A stretch of DNA of 57,678 nucleotides. It comes from an uncultured Bacilli bacterium (GTDB lineage: Bacteria > Bacillota_I > Bacilli_A > RFN20 > CAG-826). Shown piece after piece: positions 1 to 9,082 of this stretch. A program made the translations under genes and the position numbers. Position 1 is the first letter of the stretch. Each line of letters starts with the position of its first letter. The stretch spans positions 1-57,678 of the forward strand of contig CALWAS010000027.1 in NCBI GenBank assembly GCA_944375905.1, written 5' to 3'. The notes below the pieces were generated by a model. It was not told the origin of the DNA. It did no database searches and saw nothing but the letters and a program-made list of their open reading frames with translations.

Positions 1-123
1 AAAAAAGCCCACGCGCTTGCCCCCGCCGCGCGCCATGCCTGGCCACGCGGCTCGGGCGATGCCCTAGACGCATAAATCGTAAGTCGAATCGGCGGCCTAA
101 GGAACGCCCTGGCCAAATAGTAG

Positions 124-144
124 AAAAAAGCCCCCGCTTGGGGC
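124..144 (-). terminator. Rho-independent terminator
   Basis: On the minus strand GCCCC-AAGC-GGGGGC is followed by a run of T, just downstream of the stop of the helical protein gene. It would end the lipoprotein/helical-protein transcript. The first 120 bases of the window hold only G+C-rich sequence in which I see no gene. Confidence 0.8.
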
Positions 145-168
145 ATAAACGGGGCTCATTTGCCCTCT

Positions 169-1071
169 TTAGGCGATGGAGCCGCCTTTGAGGAGGCTAT
201 TCAACCGCCTCTCTTCGGGGGAAGACGGGGAGAAAGGGGAGCCGGAAAGGAGGGCGGATGCGGCTTTTTCGAGGGCCCGGGCGGCCTCTTTTTCCATTCC
301 CCGCCCGGGATAGGGCTCCGGATAGGAAGCTATCACCGCTTCCTCGAGGAGCGAGACGGCCAGCCGAGATACAGCCATGTCCTTCCCTTCGTCGAGAAGC
401 TCCTTGGTCTTGAGGCGGGATGGCTCGGTCAGCGGATCGTCGAGGAAAGAAGGCACGACTTCGTGACGAATTCCCCTCTTTTCAAAGAAGATGGGTTCTT
501 CGTCGCCCATGGCCTTGAGAAAAAGGAGCGCGTAAGTCCTTAGATCATCGGAGCGGGATCCGTCTTTCACGATGGAGCGGACTCTCTCGCGGAGGGCCGC
601 GCCGCCTTTTTTCGGGTCAAAGGCAGATAGGGCGGCCAAAACCGCGTAGTCGTCGCCGCTGGAAAGGGCCGAGAGTCTCTTCGCCTCTGCGTCTTCCGGG
701 ATGGAAAGGGCCTCGATATTGGTTTCGACGAGGCGCGGAAGCGAGCGAAGGACCTCCTCGACTTCCTGGCTTACGTACGGCTTGTTTGAGAAATAGTCGA
801 TGTCGGCATGGGCCTTGGCGAATTCCCTTTTTAGGAAGCGAAGCTCGAAATCGCATTCGATCGTCTTTTTGGGGAATAGGTCGTAAAAGGCGTCGCGATG
901 CGAAAAGAAAAGCGCGCTTGCTTCCTCGAGGCGGCCAAGCGAGAGGAGGGCGCTGACTTCGTAAAAGCGGGCCTCCTCACCTTCGACTTCCTTCAAAAGC
1001 GAGACGGCTTCCGCGCTTTTTCCGCGAAGTATCAGGCCTTTGGCCTTACTTAGAAGCGATTTTCCTTCCAT
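169..1071 (-). CDS. Helical repeat (TPR-like) cytoplasmic protein, 300 aa
   Basis: I do not recognise a specific family. The protein is alpha-helical, rich in Ala, Leu, Glu and Lys, and its N-terminal part (about residues 1-60, starting MEGKSLLSKAKG) has the small/large residue spacing of tetratricopeptide-type helical pairs. There is no signal peptide or membrane segment. A longer reading frame extends upstream, but I chose the ATG at 1071 because the upstream part is antisense-like G+C-rich filler and because this ATG sits inside the last codons of the small lipoprotein gene, a typical translational-coupling overlap of 26 bases. A terminator lies directly downstream. A role as a scaffold or partner of the lipoprotein is only inferred from the overlap. 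Confidence 0.6.
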   Translation of the reverse strand: MEGKSLLSKAKGLILRGKSAEAVSLLKEVEGEEARFYEVSALLSLGRLEEASALFFSHRDAFYDLFPKKTIECDFELRFLKREFAKAHADIDYFSNKPYVSQEVEEVLRSLPRLVETNIEALSIPEDAEAKRLSALSSGDDYAVLAALSAFDPKKGGAALRERVRSIVKDGSRSDDLRTYALLFLKAMGDEEPIFFEKRGIRHEVVPSFLDDPLTEPSRLKTKELLDEGKDMAVSRLAVSLLEEAVIASYPEPYPGRGMEKEAARALEKAASALLSGSPFSPSSPEERRLNSLLKGGSIA

Positions 1072-1189
1072 AGCCGACTTCGCAACCGCCGCCGTCGTTG
1101 CATCCGCCGTTCGAGGAAGAGCCCGAGCAGGCGCCAAGAAGAAGGGTGAGGGCCAGGAGGGCCCCGACAAGAGCTTTCTTTTTCTTCAT
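1046..1189 (-). CDS. Tiny Cys/Gly-rich lipoprotein, 47 aa
   Basis: The product begins MKKKKALVGALLALTLLLGAC: a lysine-rich n-region, a hydrophobic core and a lipobox (LGAC) with the lipidated Cys at residue 21. The mature part is only about 27 residues and carries two further cysteines in a Gly/Asn/Asp-rich stretch (GGCNDGGGC), then ends in a basic tail. After processing by LspA (encoded at 36.3 kb) it would be a very short membrane-anchored peptide. Its 3' end overlaps the next gene by 26 bases and its 5' end lies 10 bases after the HAD hydrolase stop, so the three minus-strand genes look like one operon. No strong Shine-Dalgarno sequence is visible. Function is unknown; the extra Cys pair could form a disulfide or bind metal (inference). 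Confidence 0.65.
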   Translation of the reverse strand: MKKKKALVGALLALTLLLGACSGSSSNGGCNDGGGCEVGYGRKIASK

Positions 1190-1199
1190 CGCCCGAATG

Positions 1200-1847
1200 T
1201 TACCACCGCAGTATTTGCTTGGCGACCGGGTAAACAGCGCTCGGGGCCGGGGCAATGCCTTCTGGGCGCTCGGCCTTTCCGTATCCGTAGGAGGCGTGTA
1301 TGAAAGGAAGCCCGGCTTTGTGGGTTTCTTCCTCGTCATGAAGGGTGTCGCCGACATAGACGGCCTCGGCAATTCCCTCCCTTTTCATTAAATAGGCAAG
1401 ATTTTCGGCCTTTTCGAGATGGTTGTCGCCATAGCAGGCATGGCCGGAAATGAAATGGGCAAATCTGGAGGACGCGAGCATGGCTTCGATGTACCCCTTC
1501 TGGCAATTGGAAAGGATATATACAGGCACATCGTGGGCAATGGCCTCGATGGCCCCTGCGATGCCGGGGTAATACACCCCCGGGTGAGAAACGAGGTAAT
1601 CGTTCTCTTCTTGCATGCAAAGGGCCAAGGCCTCGCTTCGGGAATAGGCTCCGACCTTCTCGGGAATGATGATCTTCGCGATGTCGTCCATGGCGAGTCC
1701 CATGGTCGAGCGCATCTTCGCAACGGGAACGACGATCTTCTCGCCAGCGAGCCTAGTGAGAGTGTGGCTCCAGCTTCGGGCCACCTGGTCGCTTGAATCC
1801 CAGATCGTTCCATCGACATCCAAAATGACGGCTTTCTTGTTTTCCAT
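1200..1847 (-). CDS. HAD-superfamily hydrolase (phosphoglycolate-phosphatase-like)
   Basis: This 215-residue protein shows all four HAD motifs: motif I VILDVDGT near the N-terminus (nucleophile Asp), motif II with Ser-Asn in YILSNC (about residue 113), a motif III lysine around HLEKAEN, and motif IV VGDTLHDEE (about residue 167), whose acidic residues bind magnesium. A helical cap domain is inserted between motifs I and II, the C1-cap layout of phosphoglycolate phosphatase and pyrophosphatase PpaX relatives. It probably dephosphorylates a small phosphometabolite in the cytoplasm; the substrate cannot be read from sequence. A purine-rich AGAGGA lies upstream of the ATG. It is the first gene of a short minus-strand operon with the small lipoprotein and the helical protein. 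Confidence 0.85.
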   Translation of the reverse strand: MENKKAVILDVDGTIWDSSDQVARSWSHTLTRLAGEKIVVPVAKMRSTMGLAMDDIAKIIIPEKVGAYSRSEALALCMQEENDYLVSHPGVYYPGIAGAIEAIAHDVPVYILSNCQKGYIEAMLASSRFAHFISGHACYGDNHLEKAENLAYLMKREGIAEAVYVGDTLHDEEETHKAGLPFIHASYGYGKAERPEGIAPAPSAVYPVAKQILRW

Positions 1848-2589
1848 TTCCTAGATTTTCCTCTATTAGTCAGAAATTAGAAGATAAAAGCCCTTTCACA
1901 GAACGTCCAAAACGGACGGGGCTGAAAAGCGAATGGCGGCCGTGAAAACAGCCCAAGTGCCTATTCAGGCAAAAGGAATTTAGAAAGAATCCAATCGCAT
2001 TGGTTGACTTGTCCGATGCGAGATTAGCCAAGGGAAAATGAAACGCCCCAAATAAAGATGGATTACCATGCCAATCGGGGACCGGTCCATATCGGGGAAT
2101 GGTCTGACGGCAGCGGCATAAAAAGAACGAAACAAAACGGTTTGGCAGCAAAACTACTAAACGTAAATATTCGCTCAAAGAAGATATCTTCAGTCATATT
2201 GGCCTCTTTGGTAGTTATTTAGCAGTTAATGAGTAGTAACGAAAAGTCAGTACGGATTATTTTTTTAAGTTGATAATTTACAGATATTCAATTGTCATTT
2301 AATAATCGTCGAAAAGTTGGCTTCAATGAGATTGGCTTTAACTTTGGCCTCATAATTCTCATGTCCATCCACTGCATCAAGCCTTAAATTGATTGTACCG
2401 GCACATCGGTCAGAGAGCCACTTATCGCTCGCTAGGAAATCGATTTTCGTTCTAGCCGGATAATGGCAAGGCTGGTTTTATCGGCAGAAGCTCGAGACTC
2501 TTTAATTGACACTACTATTTCTCTTTAGATCTTTCTTGGATCCCAAGGGTTGGCCTTACTTCCATTAAGGCGGGAGGGGCCCCCTGAGG
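1848..2589 (-). other. 742-base gap without a convincing gene
   Basis: This stretch is more A+T-rich than its neighbours. It should hold the promoter of the HAD operon (near 1860-1900) and the 3' end of the antiporter transcript. An open frame of 102 codons at 1870-2178 on the minus strand has no ribosome site, no recognisable motif and odd composition, so I do not call it. The region may be decayed sequence. Confidence 0.5.
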
Positions 2590-3822
2590 CTAAACGCTTT
2601 TGGCTTCTTCCTTCATGGCAGCTTGGCTCTCGTCTACCGCGACGCGCTTGATCCACCTTCGACCGGTAAGATCGATCAAGAACCCGCCTATTGGAGCCGT
2701 GACCACGATGGCAAGGACGGCGATGGCGAGGACGAGGTTACCGCAAGGAAGGCCATATGAAAGGGCGATTCCGCCAATCGAGGCTTGCACTGTCGCCTTA
2801 GGAAGGTACGCGAAAATACAAAAGAGACATTCTTTAAGATTCATCTTTGTTCCGATGAGGCAAAGCAAAACGCCGAGCGAGCGGAAAAGAAGGCCGACGA
2901 GCAGGACAAGCAAGCCGTATCCGCCGCTTGAGGCGATATAGGAAAAGTCCACCGCCGCCCCGACGAGAACGAAGAGCAGGATCTCGAAGAACTTCCAGAT
3001 TCCGTTATAGCCGTTCGATAATTCCTCCGCCTTTTTCGGCAGTTTGAAGAGCACGCACATGCCCATTACGACGACGGCCAAAAGCGAGGAAATGTCGAAA
3101 TAAGGCTTGAGCAGCTCCTCGATGCCGAGCATGAGCATGGAAAGGGCGAAGAAAATAAGCACGTTTACGGGCAACGGAAATCTCGTTTTCCTATAAAGGA
3201 AGACGAGGCCGATGCCGGCAAGTAGGCCCATGGCGATGCCGGAGACGATGGTCGCCGGTATAAGGGCAACGGAAATGGCATCGAAGCTTCCGCCCCTTAG
3301 AATCCCAAGGAAAGCATAGAAAAGCACGATGGTGTATGTATCGTCCGCCGAAGCCCCGCCCAAGATGATCTGCGGTATCGATTTCCCAGTATAGCCGTCT
3401 TCGATGAGCCTTATCATGCGCGGAGAAACGACGGCCGGGGACACGGCCCCAAGAACCGAGCCCAAGAGAAGCCCCTCAAACCAGTCGAGCCCCAAAAGCC
3501 AATGCGAGGCCAAGCATACCCCGGCAATCTCGAAAGTAGCCGGGACAAAGCACATCAGGATGGCGGCCCGTCCAGCTTTCCGAAGCGCGCGAATGTCTAG
3601 ATTGAGTCCGCTTCTCGTGAGCACTACCACCAGCGCAATCTGCCGAAGAATCGACGAAATCGAGAGGATTTCCGTAGAAATCCAATTTAGAAGCGTCGGG
3701 CCCATGAGAAAGCCGACGACGATCATGCCGACGAAGCCGGGAAGCCTCGCCTTCTCGAGGAGAAAGCCGATGAGCCAGCCCAAAAGCAGGACAACGCCAA
3801 GCGAGAGAAACACCATTTTCAA
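2590..3822 (-). CDS. Monovalent cation/proton antiporter, CPA family
   Basis: The 410-residue protein is almost entirely hydrophobic, with about twelve transmembrane helices, the normal size of the Na+/H+ exchanger (CPA) membrane domain. The run GASADDTYTIVLF in the middle contains the paired acidic residues of the ion-binding site typical of these exchangers, and the N-terminal MGP and later SPAVVSP segments match the crossing-helix region. The C-terminus is a short charged cytoplasmic tail with no TrkA/RCK domain. It would exchange Na+ or K+ for protons across the cell membrane in pH and salt homeostasis. The ATG follows a strong AGGAGG. A perfect 8-bp dyad lies 40 bases upstream and may be an operator. 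It appears to be transcribed alone. Confidence 0.85.
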   Translation of the reverse strand: MKMVFLSLGVVLLLGWLIGFLLEKARLPGFVGMIVVGFLMGPTLLNWISTEILSISSILRQIALVVVLTRSGLNLDIRALRKAGRAAILMCFVPATFEIAGVCLASHWLLGLDWFEGLLLGSVLGAVSPAVVSPRMIRLIEDGYTGKSIPQIILGGASADDTYTIVLFYAFLGILRGGSFDAISVALIPATIVSGIAMGLLAGIGLVFLYRKTRFPLPVNVLIFFALSMLMLGIEELLKPYFDISSLLAVVVMGMCVLFKLPKKAEELSNGYNGIWKFFEILLFVLVGAAVDFSYIASSGGYGLLVLLVGLLFRSLGVLLCLIGTKMNLKECLFCIFAYLPKATVQASIGGIALSYGLPCGNLVLAIAVLAIVVTAPIGGFLIDLTGRRWIKRVAVDESQAAMKEEAKSV

Positions 3823-3861
3823 TCCTCCTTGCCCAGCCGCCCGAAGTAAAAGCCGATAACC

Positions 3862-3884
3862 CTACAACAAAACGACTGTTGTAG
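3862..3884 (-). promoter_or_regulatory. Perfect dyad upstream of the antiporter
   Basis: CTACAACA and TGTTGTAG form a perfect 8-bp inverted repeat separated by 7 bases, 40 bases before the antiporter start codon. No T run follows, so it is more likely an operator or a leader hairpin than a terminator. The regulator is unknown. Confidence 0.5.
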
Positions 3885-3999
3885 AAGTCATCAGCTATCG
3901 CTAGCGGTTTAGACGAGCAAGGGAGACTTCATTCCCTTCTTGGAATTTTAGTAGTCCCCGCTCGGTTTTAAAGTCTGAACGGTAAGTTTTTTTGAACTT

Positions 4000-4428
4000 T
4001 CAGACCAGTTTCTTCTCCATCCAGATATGGGGGCATCCTGCCTCGATGAAAACGTCGCCAACAGGGTAATAACCGTGCTTTTCGTAGAACTTCCGAGCCT
4101 GCAGCTGGGCAGCAAGACGCGATCGTTTGCCTCCTTTTTCGATAATTCCGCGCTCGGCCTTGGCAAGTAGGAGAATCCCTATGCCCCTCCCACGGAACGG
4201 CTTGCTGACCGCTACACGGCCAACGAAATGTTCTTCTTGATCATTCAAATTGGAAAAATACCGGCAGGTTGCGACCGCTAGTTTGCCAAGGAAAGCGACG
4301 AGGTGGGTCGAACGTCGGTCGATGTCATCGAATTCATCATCGAAGCCTTGCTCTTCGACGAACACTGCTTTCCTGATGTCCATCGCATCGGCACATAGGC
4401 CTTCATGGGCCTTGAACGTAAGTTTCAT
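4000..4428 (-). CDS. GNAT-family N-acetyltransferase
   Basis: The 142-residue product has the GNAT fold landmarks: an N-terminal strand-helix with VFVEEQGFDDEFDD, a central strand HLVAFLG, then the acetyl-CoA pyrophosphate loop in the form RVAVSKPFRGRGIGILLL (R/Q-x-x-G-x-G/A type), and the C-terminal ARKFYEKHGY motif seen in most family members. It resembles the ElaA/PhnO-type small acetyltransferases and probably acetylates a small amine; the substrate is unknown. I chose the ATG at 4428 because AGAGGTGG lies just upstream and the family begins here, although the frame stays open for another 71 codons with unrelated composition. It lies alone between the antiporter and the lipoprotein operon, on the same strand. 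Confidence 0.85.
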   Translation of the reverse strand: MKLTFKAHEGLCADAMDIRKAVFVEEQGFDDEFDDIDRRSTHLVAFLGKLAVATCRYFSNLNDQEEHFVGRVAVSKPFRGRGIGILLLAKAERGIIEKGGKRSRLAAQLQARKFYEKHGYYPVGDVFIEAGCPHIWMEKKLV

Positions 4429-4805
4429 CTGCCACCTCTCGTATTTCTCCCAAAGGGGATTGAAAAATCGCAATTCAGTTTGTCCCCATCGGTCTTTTAT
4501 TAGAATCCGATGCTTTAGGCCAGAACAATTTGAATGAAAGTGCTTCCTCCTGAAGCGATCCGCGCTTTCATCGCCATGGTTTCTCACATTCGAGAGGAGG
4601 TGAATGAAAAGAGTTGGCGTGCCTAGGCGTTTGAAGCACATACTTTCTTGCTTAAGTCTTCATGCCGGGACATCCATCAAGATAGCGAACTAGCGAACGT
4701 AGCACGGCGTGTCTTGCATGGACGCCTTTCCAAGGCCCCATTACAGCATTCTATGGAAACGAAAAGCTCTCTACCATTGAACATATCGCAACTTTTGACG
4801 CAGCG
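4429..4805 (-). other. Gap of about 380 bases without a gene
   Basis: I see no gene here. It must hold the acetyltransferase promoter on the minus strand. The short frames present are in both directions with unusual composition and no ribosome sites. Confidence 0.5.
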
Positions 4806-4838
4806 AAAAAGCCGTCTTTCCTTGGGAAAAGACGGCTT
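4806..4838 (-). terminator. Rho-independent terminator of the lipoprotein operon
   Basis: AAGCCGTCTT and AAGACGGCTT form a 10-bp stem; on the minus strand it is followed by a T run. It lies 24 bases beyond the stop codon of the collagen-like lipoprotein gene. Confidence 0.9.
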
Positions 4839-4861
4839 AGAAGAATCAATTACTGTCCAAA

Positions 4862-6880
4862 TCACCAAACGGCAATGGAATAGGTGTCGGTTGCGTAATC
4901 GTGGACACGATGCCAATAGAACCCGTCGCCCGTCGGCTCGGAATAGGAATAGAGGTAATATGGGTTGTAATTGTTCCAGCCCTCGGTCCAGTCGGAGTTG
5001 TAGCTAGTATCGGAAAGGAAGATGTCCAAATCGTCTCCGGCGAAGACTTCGGCCCCCATCGTCGCGACCGATGCCGGGATCACGATTTCCTTAAGCGAAT
5101 AACAGTCTTTGAAGGCCTGGTCGACGATGGTTGCGAGTCCTTCTTCCAGCGTAACGCTCGCCAAGGAAGAGCATCCCTCGAATGCCCGGGCGCCGATTTC
5201 GCCGAGAGTCGAGTTCGCCACGAATCTAACGAGGTCGTCCGAGGCCGCGAAGGCCTTTTTCGGGATGGCGGTAAACGAGCCTACGATGCTGGTGAAGTCG
5301 ATTTCGACGAGCGAAGAATCGTAAAAGGCGCTTTCTCCGATGCTCACAAGGGAAGAAGGAACCTTGAAGCTCTTGAACTTCGAATGGGCAAATGAGGCGA
5401 CTCCGATGGTCTTGACGGTATCGGGAAGCAGTATCTGCTTGAGACCGCCTTTCCAACGGAAATGATCGCCGATGGAGACGAGGGGCCGGCTCGTTCCGTA
5501 ATTGTCGTTAATCCGTTCAGGGAAGGAAACGGCTATGAAATCCTCTCCGGCAAAGGAAGAAACGACCATTCCGCCAAGCGAGGATTCATATGTACCCTCG
5601 AAAAGGGAATCGGTGGGTTCCCAATTGGCCTCGAAGACCATATCGGAAGCCGGCACCAAAGGGAAGTCGCTTGCATCGTAGGTTTGGCCTTCGCAGCTGA
5701 AAGAAGCGAGGCCCAAGCCGGGCTCGACGAGGGAAAGGTCGATTTCCGGAACCTCGATTGCTTCCCCGGCCTTGACGCTCACTTCGATATCGGTTGCCGG
5801 GGACTGCTGATACTCCTCTCCCAAGGAGAAGGTAATGTCATAGGAGATTTCCCTTTCCTCGTATTGGGCCACGAAAATGGTGTCTTCGTAAATGTTCCCG
5901 ATTTCCGGCAGCCATCCGGTAAAGACATATTCGTAGCCATCTTGGGCGGGAGCTGCTTCGGAAGGATAGGCCGGATCCGCGCCCGAATAACTCGGCGCCG
6001 TTCCGTAACTAACTTCTTCCTCCGTGTATAGGACTTCGCCGTCGACATTGACGAAGGTAGCACTGACCGTGGAGTAAGAAGTCGACTGATAACGCGCCAC
6101 CAATTCGTAGTCTTGGTGGATTTCAGTGGTCGAGAAAAAGCGTCCGTCGCTCTCCCCGGTCCCAGTAAACCATCCAAGGAAGTCGTAACCGGAGCGCTGA
6201 GGCACGGGCAGCTCGGTGATCGTCATGCCCGAATACACCCGATAGACAATGACGTTCGTGCCATCATCGAAGGAACCGCCATTGGCATCGAAGCGGACCG
6301 AGTAGATGCTTTCGCCGATGGTCGCGGCCTTCCCGGTGTCGACGCCGTCGACAAACCAGTTGCCGTTGTCTCCGATCGTAATGGTCGGGGCCTCGCCGTC
6401 CTCGCCCTCGGCCTTGATGCCGGTGTCGACGCCGTCGATGATCCACGTCTTGTCAATGGGATCGATCTCTATGGTCGGGGTTTCCCCATCGATTCCCCGG
6501 GCAACAATATCGGTATCGACGCCGTCGATGATCCAAGTGAAGTCGAATGGATCGATTTCGATGGTCGGCGTCTTGCCGTCTTCGCCCTCGGCCTTGATGC
6601 CGGTGTCGATGCTGCCGATCCACCAATTGCCGTTGTTGCCGATCCGCGGAGTATCGCCATCCTTCCCGTCCTGACCATCCTTCCCGTCTTGGCCGTCTTT
6701 CCCGTCTTGGCCGTCTTTCCCGTCTTGGCCGTCCTTCCCGTCTTCGCCAGCCGGGCCCTGAGGTCCTGGAATTAGAGAGACTTGGCTGCTTGTCGAGCTG
6801 CTCTCCCCGCCGGCCGGCGAACAAGCGCCGAGGCCGAGGGCCAATGGCAATAGAAGAAGGAGAAACGCGTTCTTTTTCAT
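4862..6880 (-). CDS. Collagen-like / InlB-repeat / BspA-like surface lipoprotein, 672 aa
   Basis: A lipoprotein signal peptide ends in LGLGAC (Cys20), followed by a Ser/Thr linker. Residues about 39-78 are Gly-X-Y collagen-like repeats dominated by GKDGQD. Next come three variants of a roughly 30-residue unit with TPTIEIDP and WIIDGVDT (about 80-185). Two or three InlB B-repeat-like modules follow (VRFDANGG..., GYDFLGWF; about 190-430). The C-terminal part has BspA-type leucine-rich repeats (GARAFEGCSSLASVTL). These modules occur in adhesins and host-interaction proteins anchored on the outer face of the membrane. It is the last gene of a three-lipoprotein operon, starting 15 bases after the preceding stop, and is followed by a terminator. 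The collagen-like DNA is a tandem 18-bp repeat, so length variation by slippage is plausible. Confidence 0.85.
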   Translation of the reverse strand: MKKNAFLLLLLPLALGLGACSPAGGESSSTSSQVSLIPGPQGPAGEDGKDGQDGKDGQDGKDGQDGKDGQDGKDGDTPRIGNNGNWWIGSIDTGIKAEGEDGKTPTIEIDPFDFTWIIDGVDTDIVARGIDGETPTIEIDPIDKTWIIDGVDTGIKAEGEDGEAPTITIGDNGNWFVDGVDTGKAATIGESIYSVRFDANGGSFDDGTNVIVYRVYSGMTITELPVPQRSGYDFLGWFTGTGESDGRFFSTTEIHQDYELVARYQSTSYSTVSATFVNVDGEVLYTEEEVSYGTAPSYSGADPAYPSEAAPAQDGYEYVFTGWLPEIGNIYEDTIFVAQYEEREISYDITFSLGEEYQQSPATDIEVSVKAGEAIEVPEIDLSLVEPGLGLASFSCEGQTYDASDFPLVPASDMVFEANWEPTDSLFEGTYESSLGGMVVSSFAGEDFIAVSFPERINDNYGTSRPLVSIGDHFRWKGGLKQILLPDTVKTIGVASFAHSKFKSFKVPSSLVSIGESAFYDSSLVEIDFTSIVGSFTAIPKKAFAASDDLVRFVANSTLGEIGARAFEGCSSLASVTLEEGLATIVDQAFKDCYSLKEIVIPASVATMGAEVFAGDDLDIFLSDTSYNSDWTEGWNNYNPYYLYSYSEPTGDGFYWHRVHDYATDTYSIAVW
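6662..6744 (-). repeat. 18-bp tandem repeat encoding GKDGQD
   Basis: Five units with exact 18-base spacing (cccgtc at 6665, 6683, 6701, 6719 and 6737) encode the Gly-Lys-Asp-Gly-Gln-Asp collagen-like repeats. Units two to four are nearly identical at DNA level; changes of unit number would keep the reading frame. Confidence 0.9.
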
Positions 6881-6895
6881 GTTATCAATCCTTTC

Positions 6896-9082
6896 TCATT
6901 CGCTTTCTTCGTCTTGGAGCGTCTCCCGAACGCCGAAGATCGACGCCGACACCCCGCTCGCGAACTCGAGTCCGGGGTAATCCGGGAGGAGGTCCTCCGC
7001 TTCCTGTTCGAAGAGGAGGCTCGCGGATGAAGGTTCTTCGCTCGAGGCGAAGATTTGCTTTCCGAGCCTATTAGCAAGCTTGGAAATCAAAACGTAGTCG
7101 AAGTCGACACCGTAGAAGGCACGGTCTCCGATGCTCTCGAGCCGGGCCGGAAGCCGATAAAGCGATAGATAATGGGCCAGCCCGTCGATATAGACGTTTT
7201 CCGGGGCGGAATGAAGGCCGGAATTCTCGAAAGCGTGGGCGCCGATGGCGACGATGCTGTCGCTGAGAACGATGTCGTCAAGCGAGGCGCAGCCGCTGAA
7301 GCAATAGTCCGGGATCTCGCTCACGGCGAAGGGCAAATCGAAGGAACGAAGCCTCGCGCAGTCAGCGAAGGCCGCTTCCCCAAGCCTCGATACCGTTTCC
7401 GGAAGCGACGCCTCGGCAATGCTCTCCCCGGCAAAGGCCCGCTCCCCGACCGAGGTCAAGGTGTAGGCCGCGCCGAATAGGGGCACTTTCTCCGGGAGGA
7501 CGAGCGAATTCGTCTCCCTTCCTTCCTCGAATCCGACCGCTTCCGTTTCGCCGTGCGGAAGAAGACGATAAAGAATTCCATCGTAGGCCAGCTTCCGGGC
7601 ATAGGCGCCATAGGTAATCCTCGATGTCGCGGGGCACCACCCTTCTTCGGCAATGCCCGCCGCTTCTTTTTCCTCAAGCAGGAAATGGAACTTCATTCCT
7701 TCGGCGCCCCCGAAGGATCCGCTTTCGATTTTCTCGATGCTCGAGGGAATGATCGCCTCCCGGAGAAGGGGCAGATTGACGAAGGAATCGCAACGGATTT
7801 CCCTAAGCTCGGCCGGAAGGACGATTGAAGCCGCGGCATAGGGATCATCGCACCTTACGACCGAAGTAAAGCCGTTTCCAATCGCGACGACCGGCCGAAT
7901 TTGCCTTGAGTCGAGAACCGTCGTCGGGAGGACGATCTCGCCGTTCCCCAAATCGAGGCCTGCGAAATCGGCCTCCGTAAGGCAAAGACCGCCTAGCCAG
8001 TACTCGCTTTTGAAGGAATAGGACGGAAGAGTCGGGTCTTCTACGAGGTAAAGCTCGATGTCGTGGGGATCGTCAGGATCGACCTCGAGGACGTCCATCG
8101 GCCGATAATCGACGCTTCCTCCTTCCTCGAGGCTATAGGAATATTTCCCGAGGGCGCTATAAGGCAGGATGAACGTCGGGTCTTTCTGGTAATAGCATCT
8201 CGTTGTGAAATCGTTCCACGACCTCCCGTTCGGGTCGTGGATGGTAATCTCGATCGAATCGGAATACTCGGCTACATAGGTGACGTCCCCGTCCACCGGG
8301 TGGACGGCTTCGCCCGTTTCCTGATCGAAATAGCCGATGAAAGCCTCGTCGTCGTTGGCTGGAACCGCAGGCATCTTCCCGTATTCCACGGTTTTCCTTT
8401 TGGCCATTCCATCGATGAATGTCACTTCGTAGGTGCGGAAGCTCTCCTCGAATTGGACCTCGTAGACCGTATCGCGGCTTACGGGCTCGAGTTCCCCGTC
8501 GGCGAACGGAATGAAATCGTAAACGTACTTGGCGGTCGGTTCGCGTTCCATCGAGCTCTCGGAATAGACGGGGGTGCTCCCCTCGTCGAATAAACCTGAT
8601 TCGAGTACTTTGCCGCCGTCGACGAAGCTCACTTCGAAGCGCGGGATTTCCCTGTAGACGGCCGTATAGACCATGTCGCGGGAAGCCGGCTCGACGGAAG
8701 GCCGCCACCCCTCGAACTCAAACGAGAACTCATCGGTCGATTCGAGCTTCGGGACGCCCCAGTAATAAGGGAGGTCGCCTTTCTCGCACAAGGAACTCTT
8801 GAGAATTTCGCCATCGGGGTTAACAAAGACGATCGTAAAGGGGCCGTTCTCTTCCCCCGCATCCTCTTTTTCCGGCGGGACCACGATCTCCTGCTCGCCG
8901 CCGATATCCTGGAAATGGGGAGAAGTGGACGCCTCGCCCACCGCCTCGCCGCCCCCGGCGAGCGAAAGCGAATCATCGAGTCGATGGGTCGGGGCTAGCG
9001 CCGAAGCGTCCTTTTCTTGAACGCTCCCGCTGCAGGAAGCAATGAGAAAAAGAAGGGCCAGGCAAGGCAAAAAGCGTTTCAT
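6896..9082 (-). CDS. InlB-repeat / BspA-like LRR lipoprotein, 728 aa
   Basis: The signal peptide ends in LIASC with the lipid-acceptor Cys at residue 17. After a low-complexity linker there are three consecutive InlB-like modules (for example FTIVFVNPDGEILKSSL with FEGWRP, FEVSFVDGGKVLESGLF, YEVTFIDGMAKRKTVEYG; about 80-270). The C-terminal half has BspA-type leucine-rich repeats with the signatures IGDRAFYG, LGEAAFADCARLRSFDLP and IPDYCFSGCASLDDIVL. It should be a membrane-anchored surface protein, probably adhesive. The start overlaps the upstream gene's stop by four bases (ATGA), so it is translated in a coupled way within the operon. It shares architecture with the downstream collagen-like protein but lacks the collagen segment. 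Confidence 0.85.
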   Translation of the reverse strand: MKRFLPCLALLFLIASCSGSVQEKDASALAPTHRLDDSLSLAGGGEAVGEASTSPHFQDIGGEQEIVVPPEKEDAGEENGPFTIVFVNPDGEILKSSLCEKGDLPYYWGVPKLESTDEFSFEFEGWRPSVEPASRDMVYTAVYREIPRFEVSFVDGGKVLESGLFDEGSTPVYSESSMEREPTAKYVYDFIPFADGELEPVSRDTVYEVQFEESFRTYEVTFIDGMAKRKTVEYGKMPAVPANDDEAFIGYFDQETGEAVHPVDGDVTYVAEYSDSIEITIHDPNGRSWNDFTTRCYYQKDPTFILPYSALGKYSYSLEEGGSVDYRPMDVLEVDPDDPHDIELYLVEDPTLPSYSFKSEYWLGGLCLTEADFAGLDLGNGEIVLPTTVLDSRQIRPVVAIGNGFTSVVRCDDPYAAASIVLPAELREIRCDSFVNLPLLREAIIPSSIEKIESGSFGGAEGMKFHFLLEEKEAAGIAEEGWCPATSRITYGAYARKLAYDGILYRLLPHGETEAVGFEEGRETNSLVLPEKVPLFGAAYTLTSVGERAFAGESIAEASLPETVSRLGEAAFADCARLRSFDLPFAVSEIPDYCFSGCASLDDIVLSDSIVAIGAHAFENSGLHSAPENVYIDGLAHYLSLYRLPARLESIGDRAFYGVDFDYVLISKLANRLGKQIFASSEEPSSASLLFEQEAEDLLPDYPGLEFASGVSASIFGVRETLQDEESE

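Noticed and set aside
1870-2178. 102-codon open frame on the minus strand
   Set aside because: No ribosome site, no recognisable motif, Cys/Phe/Arg-rich composition unlike neighbours; treated as non-coding.
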